Shown here: piece after piece, positions 36,501-47,573 of the stretch
Layout of the letters: every line of letters begins with the position of its first letter
Position numbering within the stretch: position 1 is the first letter of the stretch
Origin: Amphimedon queenslandica
Lineage: Eukaryota; Porifera; Demospongiae; Haplosclerida; Niphatidae
Assembly: GCF_000090795.2 (NCBI RefSeq)
Contig: NW_003546282.1
Span: 308,686-372,685, forward strand
Direction of reading: 5' to 3'
Length of the DNA stretch: 64,000 bases
The notes under the pieces: generated by a model
The model's database searches: none
What the model saw: the letters and a program-made list of their open reading frames with translations, nothing else
What the model was told of the DNA's origin: nothing
Made by a program: the position numbers and the translations under genes

Positions 36501-38978
36501 AGAATAATTGATAATTGATTATAATAGTTGGAAGTATCTGTCCTGTATCTGTTTTTTTTACAGACGTTGGTTGATAATACTTTAAATCAGGCATTCATGG
36601 AAGGAGCTAAAAGCAAGAAGGAGACACGTACTTATGTGAATCATCTTAAAAATGCCTTACCAGCGTGGTGCTTTAGAATGAAGAACATCAGCAAGAAGTA
36701 AGCATTATCAACATTATTACACTCTCCTATCTCTCATCAATCCGCAGAGTTAGAGATAAACTGAGCGAATTTGAGGGACTTTCCGATCGAAACGCTAAGC
36801 ACATGTACATAGAGAAATGCCAGACAGCCCCAGGGTATCACAGTACATTCTACAATGTTAAAGTAAGTACTATCCAGTATTAATTGATAAAGAAGGATAC
36901 CCTGCTCTCTCTCTCTTTCTGTCTAGGTTCCAGTTGAGGGTAAGTTTAGAAGAGGCCATTACTCACAGCTGCTCGGGCTAAGCGACCATCATATGATATT
37001 CCTTGATGAAAAAACAAGAGAACTCGTGTCCTCATTCTCACTGCAGGACATACAAAATGTGCAACATTTACCGGCTGATCCTTGCAGTCTAATCATTCAG
37101 TTTTCAACTGGCCATAAAGTTCTATTCAGTGTGGAGAGAGAGAGGTACATTGTACTACATAATGTGTGTGTGTGTGTGGCATCATTGGTGATGTTATTCT
37201 CTTTAGCTTTGCAAGACAAATTGAGATTGTTTTGGATAATCTTGGGCAAAAAGTCCTCCATGTGAGTTTAGTGCATGCATACATATGCATTGGAAAATGT
37301 AATACAAATAGAGAATTCTCCCTTATAGCCATATATAATAAAATACCCAATACTATTGTATTCTAAAAGAGCATTCCAAGCTATTGCTGTTCTCTTGTCA
37401 ACTGATGTACTACACCTGTAGTGAACAGGATATTTACATTTCCTCTAATCACGTACTTTATGCAGATTCTGTCAACATGTCTGTGTACTGTTACCACATA
37501 TTTTTAAACATTTCAATATTTAAATTATGATAACATTTGTAGGACATTGAGAAGGAGGACCTCCAGGATTGGTGGGGACAATCTCCGGCCTCCATTCAAT
37601 ACTCAGCTCCCAACGACATTAATTCATTATCTTCTGAAAGCTCACCGCCTCAGGATGGGCTCGTAGGCAAACAAGCCTCCGACTTTGAGGAAACTATAAC
37701 GCCGATACAAAAAGAAGGGGTGGAGCCTACTGATGTGGCCACACCCACAACTATAAAAGCTATCGGAATGCCATTGACCCCACTAAATGATGGGGGCTTG
37801 GTCTTACAACACAGCACAGGTGGAAGTATGAAGTCTCAGTTCCCATATCCTGACATTGATGGCTCTTACCCCTCCTTCTGTGACTGTCCACCAGACCCCG
37901 AGATACCATTACACATTGATATTCGTCTATTATCACTACAAGAGATCCTCATGCACCCGATTGAAATAGCAAGACAGGTAACACTCATTGATCACGAGAA
38001 ACTCAGTGCCGTATCACGGGAAGAACTCTTACAACGAGCCGGACTCTTCCCACGGTCTTTACGAGAAACCATTAACCCAACACCTTCCACTCATAACCTG
38101 GTCTCATCCTCACTCTCGTCCATGCAAAGTGGGTGTGGTCAAGAGGTAGGAATTGAGCAGTTGGCTCAGAGATTCAACCAGTTGTGTAACTGGACGGTGC
38201 ACTCTATACTCCAGTACAGTCAGGAGGAAGACAGGGGGTGGGTCATACAGCAGTTCATCACTACGGCACAGTCCTGTCTTGAGTATAGGAACTATTCATC
38301 AACTATGGCCATCGTTCTTGGACTACACTCGCCTTCTATTAGGAGACTTAAACAAACATGGCAGGTATATAGGAAATCACAATTGTAAATGAATAAACTC
38401 TCTCTCTCCCTCTCTCTTGTAGCACGTTGGCAAGTCATTCAAAGATGAATTAGATAGTATGACAGAGCTCCTTAGTCAGCGCAATAATTATAAAAATTAC
38501 CGGGAAGCAATAGAAAAGACACGAATACCAGCTGTCCCATACTTTGGTTAGTATACATAAGCACATACATTATTACCTAATGCATATACCTCTTCCTTAC
38601 ATAGGGATCTTCACTCGTGACATCACCTTCATTTTGGATGGCAATCCAGACTTTCTCCACAATCTAATAAACCTTCATAAGAGGCGACAGTTATACGCTA
38701 AACTTGAAGAGATTCGTCACTTCCAGGGAAACAAGTACAAGTTTGAGCCAGTCCCCGCCCTACAAGAACTGCTGACTCAGCATGTGCCAGTAAACGAAGA
38801 CGACTTACACGCTCAATCTCATTCACTGGAGCCGCCCGTGCAGGAAGGGGGTGGAGCCACACCAGCAGAGGGTCGGATGAGGTCTAATAGTGTCTCGTCT
38901 TTGACTAATTTAGGGTTTTTGAGACAATCCTTTAATTCAAGGACTTCAGGGAGCTCGTCAAACCTGCTGAGCATATGA
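30564..38978 (+). CDS. Giant multidomain Ras-family GEF: PTB, ankyrin, ARM-like, RasGEFN, FERM, RasGEF
   Basis: Predicted Ras/Rap guanine-nucleotide exchange factor. Exons: 30564-30977, 31706-31909, 31959-32134, 32197-32385, 32507-32638, 32691-32817, 32868-34286, 34429-34542, 34572-35491, 35614-35799, 35850-36021, 36146-36358, 36415-36498, 36564-36697, 36748-36862, 36927-37144, 37207-37261, 37543-38364, 38423-38546, 38605-38978; 2063 residues with phase kept throughout. PTB ~30-160 (LLYLGHAVLSDAR); three ankyrin repeats ~295-414 (NNPLHYAVAMQ, LHPLHRAVSDGN, NTPLHYSAS); Ser-rich linker with eight glycines; ARM-like helices ~830-980 and ~1100-1210; RasGEFN ~1231-1390 (FFLTTYRSFLHPLLLMRLL); FERM middle and C lobes ~1423-1624 (FYNVKVPVEG, HHMIFLDEKTRELVSSF); RasGEF ~1750-2000 (PIEIARQVTLID, RDITFILDGNPDFL). 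I know no vertebrate ortholog with this order. Confidence 0.85.
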
Positions 38979-39268
38979 ATATTATTCATTTATTATTATT
39001 ATTTTTTGTTTATTTATTATATATTTTTCAGATAATTGATTAAGCAGAAAACAACAACTTAAAATTTAAAATAGTCATAATAATTACCTTTAAATCCGTA
39101 TATTATTAGTATAAGTCCAGGACAAAGTATACGGGATAAACTAAAATCCTCGCGCGGGGGTCAACAGCTCATTAATTATTCATTGTTATTACTCAGCTCC
39201 ACCTAGAAACTGCTTTGGGTGGAGCCCTTCCTTCTCTTCGAGCTTCCACTAGCTTCTGCTGTAACGTA

Positions 39269-42200
39269 ATGGCTGACTTTGTGAAGAAAAAGATCGTAGA
39301 GAAGCTAGCCAAGTGAGAGAGTGCAAAAGAGAAGAGAAAAGAGAGGAGAAGCCGTCAGATACTGATACACCAGTCTTTCATTTGCAACATTAAAATATTG
39401 TTTCTCTCTCTCTCTCTCTTTCTCACTCCAGGTTTACTCGGGACATTAAACCCAGTGATATATCCCTGAGTTTCCTCAGAGGGAAGGGAGAGCTGCGTAA
39501 CCTTGATCTTAACACTGACGTGATCTCAAGTGCGTTACAGCTACCGCCATGGATCAGTATCGATCATGTTTTCTGTGATATGATCAAACTTGACATCCCA
39601 TTTACTGATCTCAACAAGAGTCCTATTAAATGCGTAAGTATTGGTTGGAGGGTGTGGTTATGGGAGTGGTCTGGGGTCAGAGGAAATGAGGGTCAGAGGA
39701 AATGAGGGTCATAGTACACATGTAGTACTCTCTCGTGTTTGATATTTCTTAGTGTAGTATCGTTTGTGTTTTTATCAGTCTTCAATTTATTTTTGCTTTC
39801 AAATTGTAAGCCCGATACATGTGGAATTACATGCACTATCATAAATTGGAGTATTTCCTATGGAGTTTTATGAGAAAATGTAGAGAACTCACTCCAGTGG
39901 TTTTTAGCCTGTACTATAGTACAGGAACGTTGGTCCAATTTTTGAGTAACTTTAAAAATTTATAAAAAATCCAATTTTGATCTGAATCACCTCAAACTTG
40001 CTACACAACATAAGAACATGTATATGTATAAGAAAACATTATTAAAATGAAGAATTCTTTCCCTGCTATTTTTGGCCATGACCCTGTACTATAGAGTACA
40101 GGGTCATTAGCCAAATTTGAGCAACCTTAAGAAATCCACAAGTATTCTTCTCTTTGTCATATTCTGTTCATTCCAGTGTGTGAGTATGTTGGTATGTTGT
40201 TCTATCCTATCCAACAGATGCTTGGCATGGTCACAATAGAAGTGTCAACTTCTCGTGAGGTTACAAAGAGAGAGAAATCTGATCTCTTTGGAAAGTAAGA
40301 CTGTGGCATTCATTAATATAATCTATTTATTGCCACCTGCAGTATCGGCCAGTCCAATTCTCCATCGTCTTACGGTTTGACTGAGAAGATTATCGACGGA
40401 ATGAGGATTGAAATCAACACGATACTTGTCCAGTTTTCAAATCCGGTTTTTAACGCTAAACTTGAGATATCAGATGTCCTGATTCAGAGCACAAATTCAT
40501 CATGGACCCCAGATATACTCTCGCACTGTCGATATAAAAACGAAGAAGAAGGCTCCGTTATAATATACAAGAAGGCAACATGGAGCAGCATAAAGATAGA
40601 AGGACAGGGAGTTGAAGATGGATCCAACTCTCCCTCCTCTTCAACTCCTCCTTCCCCTTCTCCCTCCTCCCCCTCCTCATTTCTTTCTCAGTTGCGTCTT
40701 GTTACTAGTCTAACGGAAATAAGAGTAGCTCTTAAGAGACGCTTGAGTGACTGTAAGGTTCTACACACTCGGGTCTCCGTTAATTTAGGAGACCTTGTTT
40801 GGGTTGTGACCCAGCAGCAGCTGAAGGCTGTCTCAAGGCTAGTCCAGTCACTGACTGATGCGGCTGTTAACTTTGCACAGCATGAGAGAGAGGGGGAACT
40901 CTCTCGGCTTGGTTCTTCTCGAGACAGTCTTGAGAGTTTAGAGAGCGTCACGTCCTACGGGTCTTCTCAAGATGGGCCAGGAGATGGTAAGGACGACAAG
41001 AGAAAAGGAAAGAGAAAGAAGTCACCACGACGGACCGAGAAAGATGCTCAGAAAGAAAGAGGTTTAGTGAATCGACTTTTAGAGTACCAGATAGGTGTTA
41101 AGAACCTCCCGTCACACGAAGTGGTACAGGATTCCTTCCACTTGAAAACAGGTAACGTTGATTTGCAACTCTGTGACGAGAAGGCATCTCTCCTCCTCCA
41201 AGTGAAGAAGTTGCTAGTTGATGTCTATCTTGACCAGCTGGCTAAGAGCGGTCGTAAGCACTGGAACAAATCAAACATTAAGCTACAAGACAATGTGGAT
41301 TGGTCCTCAAATTTAGTGACTCAAGCGAGCAAGAGACAAGACATCAATATGTCTTCTGTTAATATTTATCGACTGCGAGAAAGAGGTGTGGTTATTAGAT
41401 GCTCTGATTTCAGTATCAAGTCTATCGCTGATGCATCGTCTGAAGAACTCTTACCAATAATATCCTGCGATAAGGAAACCTTTAATCTTCCAAACGATAT
41501 TGAGAACCCAGCTTTCCAGTGTGGGATAACAACATACTATTACCCCATTGCTGAAGGAAACAGGTTCCTTGGTAAGCAGAATATTATTAACAATACTTGA
41601 CTTTTATCATAATGGTTTCTCTATTTATGTAGTACCTCGTCCTAATATATTCATTTATATATCACCGATACATGTTAACTTCCATCAAGAGCAGTGCCTC
41701 TGGCTGGCAGAGTTTGTCCAAGGTGTTGCTCAAACTGTCAACCTTGACCTGTTGCTCTCAGCTCACGACGAAGGACAGCACTTACTCCAGGAACTGAAGG
41801 CCAAGAGAGACGTGGTCAATAAACTAAATGGAGTTGACATGAAGTTTTATTTACCATACAGCAAAGTGAGGGAAACAGCTGTCATTATGTTGTTGTTATT
41901 ATTTATTATTATTATTATATCGGATTTAAGAGTTGTTGTTTTAAGAGCACTTCCAATTTCACACTTAGTTGTGCTTGATTTGTCTAAAGGAGATAACTAG
42001 CGGCTGGCCTATGTATGGAGTCCGCAGCTATTATCACCTTTTTAGATAACATTCATTATTGTCCTGTTTGAAACTTGAATCTGTAGCAGCTAGACCAAGT
42101 GTTCATTGTGCTGCTCTTATTATTATTATTGTTGTCGTTATTATTATTTACTATTATTATTGTTGTTGTTGTTGTTTTACAGATTACATTGCCTGTTAAT

Positions 42201-44834
42201 GAGGTTTCTACTGATGGTCGTCCCAGAGCTTTACAAATTGAAACTGGCGGGATAACTGTTGAAAACCACACCCTCCTCTTCCTCATTAAAGATGAAACAT
42301 TCCTAAAAGCCTGGGAGAGAGTGAAGTCCGGCTGGTTCCCAAACTCACAGAACCAGTTTCCACATTCGTCTAATGATCCATCCCTTCTCCCTAGTAATCT
42401 CGTTGAACTAATTGAGGCGGAGATTATGGGCGGAGTCAACACCTCCCCTCCTAATAAAAATGCATCAAACATATCTTTATTACATGCCAGTGGTGGGCGG
42501 GACCAGACTCACCTCTCCGCTCCTAATATAACTTTAAGCTCCGCCCACTCTATAGCATCGACCAATCAGATTAATCTATTGATGTTGGAGTGTTGGCACG
42601 CCCACACACGTTGCGTTAATTTGTCGTTTGTTGCTGACATGAGCCACAAAGCAACTCTACACACAAAGCAGTTTGTACAGGACTTTCCTTTCTCTCTCTG
42701 GCTGTTCCAACCAAAGAAATTTGAAGAGATACTCTTGGCAGCCACGCCCAATGACACGCCTACTTCCTCCCACCTCCCCTCTATTTATGCAATGGTGGAT
42801 ATCGCTAGTCCAATCTCTCTTCAATTAGAACACCTTCAGTTCCTGTTCTTGATGAGACTGAAGGATTCATTCCAGTACTTTAAGAACCGAATAATGAAGT
42901 ACTTCTCTATTGATACACTGATAGAGTCCCAGGGTACTCAAGCCTTTCAAGTTACGAAGGACGGGAGTGACATTGAATCGATTGACGATGGAGAGAGTTC
43001 TGAATCAACTGATGACATAAAAGGAAAGTTAAAGGCTGCCTTTGCTAGAGGGAGGGAGAGGGTGGACTCAAAGGTACAGGGTGACTACGTAACAGCTGGT
43101 GTCTCACTATCTGGGCTTGAGGTATCGATAATGCTCCCAACATTGACCAGGATCAATAAAAAGAGAAAAAAAGGAGCCAAACATGAGACAGGACCAACAG
43201 CTCAAGTTATGAATATAGAAACAGTTGGGCCCGATCCTTCACCGGCTGCTAGCAGTCCTATCTTTCCATTGGAAGTGTCTTTCTCTCCTCCCACTCCATT
43301 TCCTCCTGATAGTGTCCCTTCTCCTCTCCCTCCCTCTCTCTCTCAAACTGAAGTTATTCAAAATGGCACTGGGCCTCCTAAAGACAGTGACAGTTTCATT
43401 TTTGTTGAACCTCCTCAGGATTTAACACAGACTGAGCTGCCTCCTCTTGTGTCATCTTCTTCAAACGTTTCGTCGGATGCTAATGAGAATACAGTCCCTA
43501 ACAGTGAGAGTACTAGCAGCAATGAGGTACCACTCCCACATTCTGAGGCCACGCCTCCTGACGATGATGTTGATATTCCCAATGCTCCTATTGATACTTT
43601 AAAGCCGCACCTGTTAAATGTAGCAAACAGTTTGAAATCGGTTTCAATGTCTTCAACTGGCGGATCCTCTCTCTCTTCTTTTGTAGTTCCTGAGTATATA
43701 CTGGTAGCTAAAGTAGGTGTGGTTCAGGGCGGGGCCACTATATCATCAGAAGGCATTTGCTTCAAGGCAGCTGTAAGAACTGTTGATTTGAATGAGTACA
43801 AGGAAGAGGAATACAAACTGATGAATGACGAGAAATCGAGAAGAAAGAGGATCAAGAAAGAAGGAGGAGAGAGGGATAGTGATGTCCTTCCAGTAATTAA
43901 AGCAAGACTAGAACTAGGACAATCAGCTAGTACTTACTTTCCAAAGGAAGATGGTGACATTAAAGATCCTGAGTCTGATAAAGAGATGTGGTCTACCCCA
44001 GAGGGTGTGGTTTTTCTCAAAGTAAACGGTCTTAAGCCGACCCTAGCACTGAAGAACACTATGGTAATGAAGGATTTCTTCGACGATGAAATTGAGAGTG
44101 AGGTACCAATCCCGCTCCAGTTGCGTCTAACAGAAACTCAAGTCTCACTTAAAGACTCTGTCCCAGCCCCCCTGCTCCACCCTCGTAATCTAACGGTTAA
44201 TATCCCTGACCTTTTTGTGAACCGCGGACCCAGGGCTCGTAATACTAATCTACTCACGGCTGAAGGAGGAGGGAGAGCTACTCCTGTTGTTGGTATGGCC
44301 ACACCCCTTGTTATTAAGAAAAGTGGGATTGCTACGCCAACCGTTGGCGTGGCGACGCCCATTGTTGCTAGGAGACAAGAGGAGGGGGTCGATGATGAGA
44401 AGTTGTTACAATCACTGGTGGATCATTTGAAAGCTAACGAAGGAAAGACCCAGAGCAATCACAAACTGCAGGCACTAGTAAAAGAAATACAGGGTTTACT
44501 TGAGACCACACCCACTTACACCGATTCACTCTCGTGCGATTTTTATACCAACCTAACATCAGATAAGCCACACCCCACAGTTGAGAGACTACAAAATGAA
44601 ATAGATACACTGAGGAAGGAGAACACTGAGCTTAATGGATCCTTATCACGATCAAGAGAAGACACAAAGAATGTGGCTGAAGAGAGAGCAGAGGTTGTGA
44701 AGCAGCTGGTGAAAGTACAAATGGAGCACGCTACACTACAACTAGCACACGAGAAGCAGCTGAGACAAATTGACCGATTAGTAACTGAGAAAGGAGATCT
44801 ACAGGAACAACTGAAGCAGTATGGCATAACATAA
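39269..44834 (+). CDS. BLTP3: Bridge-like lipid transfer protein 3 (UHRF1BP1/SHIP164 family)
   Basis: Chorein-type (VPS13-like) rod that moves lipids at endosome/membrane contacts. Exons: 39269-39312, 39432-39633, 40218-40294, 40343-41571, 41633-41865, 42183-44834; 1478 residues (human paralogs ~1440-1460). The N-terminal chorein region is clear: KKKIVEKLAKFTRDI, LSFLRGKGELRNLDL, LPPWISIDHVFCD, then SYGLTEKIIDGMRIEIN. Mid-protein segments DMKFYLPYS and LFLIKDE follow the family; the end is a coiled coil (residues ~1395-1478, LRKENTELNGSLSRSRED and on). A run of degenerate VGVATP-type repeats near residues 1300-1345 arises from the short GGYGTGGY-type DNA motif common in this window. The start is supported by family match (human begins MAGIIKKQILKHL). 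Confidence 0.92.
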
Positions 44835-45176
44835 TTATTATATTATTATAATAATTGCTAATTTTGTTGTTATTATGCTGTTTATAGTTATTATATAATA
44901 AGGGCACACTAGTATGCAATTGATTTACTCATTTTGTTCCAATTTATTATTTAAATATTAATACACATACACAGCTAATATTATTATAATAATTATAACA
45001 TTATTATAATAATTATTATTTACAAATATATTATTATTAATTATACAGACAAACTAGAACATAAAAGATGATATGTAAAACGTGAAAAGAAAAAATTAAA
45101 AAATACGAAAACTATCATAATATTGAACTGTTTAATTATTATAATTATGGGCGAGTAGCAGAACTGGTTACCATGG
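44835..45176. other. Tail-to-tail gap BLTP3 / MICAL
   Basis: Very AT-rich (ATTATTATAATAATT-type sequence). It holds the two 3' UTRs; no gene or clear polyadenylation signal pair could be singled out. Confidence 0.6.
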
Positions 45177-47508
45177 CTACCATGGCCACCAACTTGTTCT
45201 CTTATCTTTCCGTTCCTTTTTCCCTCCTCCTCCTCCTTCAACTGGCATTGTGGCTGATCTCCTACTGGGACCTACACAAAAAATAAACATGAGTATATTA
45301 AATATTAACATTGTCAAGGAATATCTTCTGATCTTTACTGTTTTTAAAATAAAACAATTAATGTAATAGATTCAACTGTTTTCTCTCTTACTGTCTCCTT
45401 CTCCAAATCGATGATTCATCATTTCTTCTTCAGCAGCTTGTTCATCCAACTCTCTATATGTAAAACAATTTAACGTCATGTCAGACAGAACGTCCTATGA
45501 TCCACCTCTTACCTGACTCTGTCACTTTCCACTTGTTGGATGATCTGATCTCTTTCCTGTACCACCTCCACCAGTTCTTCTAACAGTCTCTCAAAGTTTG
45601 GATCAGGTTCATCTCCATTCTCCTCAGTCTCTTTCTCTTGTAGTTCCCTCATCTCTTTCTGTAGCTCGTACTGGCGGTCCTCAAGTCCAAACAGTTTCAT
45701 TTGAAGACTTAGGTCAGCTGTCCGGCGAACTAGGGCATTTCTTTCTGAGACCAAGTTGAGCCACGCCCTCATGAAGTTGTCCTCTTGTTCAGCTAATGAA
45801 AAATGAAAAATACCCGTCAAAAATCTGAAAAATATCCAAGGCTATAGCCCATGGTTTTTTCCAAAAAATGGCTCCGAAATCTCCCCAAATTTTTATTACA
45901 TTTTCTGATACACATTGATGTCCTTATGCTGTGTAGCAAGTTTGAGCTGATTCCGACTTCAATTTTTCAAGTTACGGCCATTTTTAAAAAATGACAAAAT
46001 CTGAAAAATACCCAAGGCTATGGTCCATGCATGGTTTTTTCCAAAAATGGTTCCGAAATCCCCCCAAATTTTTATTACATTTTCTGATACATATTGATGT
46101 CCTTATGCTGTGTAGAAAGTTTGAGCTGATTCCGACTTCAATTTTTCAAGTTACGGCCATTTTTTAAAAAATGGCAAAAATCTGAAAAATACCCAAGGCT
46201 ATAGCCCATGGTTTTTTCCAAAAAATGATTCCGAAATTACCCCAAATTTTTATTACATTTTCTGATACATATCGATGTCCTTATGCTGTATAGAAAGTTT
46301 GAGGTGATTCCGACTTCAATTTTTCAAGTTACGACTATTTTTAAAAAATGGTAAAATCTGAAAAATACCCAAGGCTATAGCCCATGGTTTTTTCAAAAAA
46401 ATGGCTCCGAAATCACCCCAAATTTTTATTACATTTTCTGATACATATCGATGTCCTTATGCTGCGTAGAAAGTTCGAGCTGATTCCGACTTCAATTTTT
46501 CAAGTTACGGCCATTTTAAGAAAGCATCAAAAATCTGAAAATACCCAAGGCTATATAGCCCATGGTTTTTTCCAAAAAATGGCTCCGAAATCACCCCAAA
46601 TTTTTATTACATTTTCTGATACACATTGATGTCCTTATGCTACGTAGCAAGTTTGAGCTGTTTTTCACAAATAATTTTTGGGTTATATGATAATAATAAT
46701 AATTATTAATAACTCACTCCCTTCAGCATCTCGCAGATTCTGCTCTATTTCTCGTGCTATTTCCTCAAATTCCTCATATTGTAATTCAATTTGGCTCATC
46801 TCTCTCTGTATCTCCTGGGCCTCCCTGAACCTCTCCTGTTGCTTCTGTCTCTCGCTCACAGCTATATCGTCCTCCTCGTCTTGAACCGCTATGATTGGTC
46901 GGACTAGACTAGCCTGACCACGCCTCTTTTTACTGTTCAACAAATGCTGAGCACCGTCAGACCTTGGGGGTGGGGTCGTACCAGAACGCCCACGGATTTT
47001 AGTACTTCGTTTACGGAAAGGACTTGAGCTTGTAGTATCTGGAGTTACTTCTACTGATGGAGTGATGGTTGGTTTGGTAGTGGTAGGTGTGGTCACAGGT
47101 GATTCCTCTGGTGGAGTGGGTGGCGCCTCATAAAGTATCGGATTTTCATCTTTTTTAGGTTTAGGAACAGTCTATAAGAACAAAAGGTAACCAGTTATCA
47201 AATCTCTCTCCTCTCTCCCCCCCCCTCTCGATCTCTGACTTTTTCAGGTGATGGGCTTTTGCTGCTTGAACGTGATGATCGTCTTCGAAACATGTCCGAG
47301 AACTTTTGAGTGAGAGTCCTTTTCCTTTCTCTGGCTTCTATTACCTCTTCGTCATCTTTAGGAACTACAGAATTAGGAGCAGCTGGTGCCACTTCATCCT
47401 CAGATATCGGAGGGAGATTTGATTGAGAGGGAGAGGTAGGAGGAGGAGACAAACTTTTGTCCTTCTCAGGCTGACTGCGAGCATAATTAATAGCCTAATA
47501 ATAGTAAC

Positions 47509-47573
<65 letters not shown>

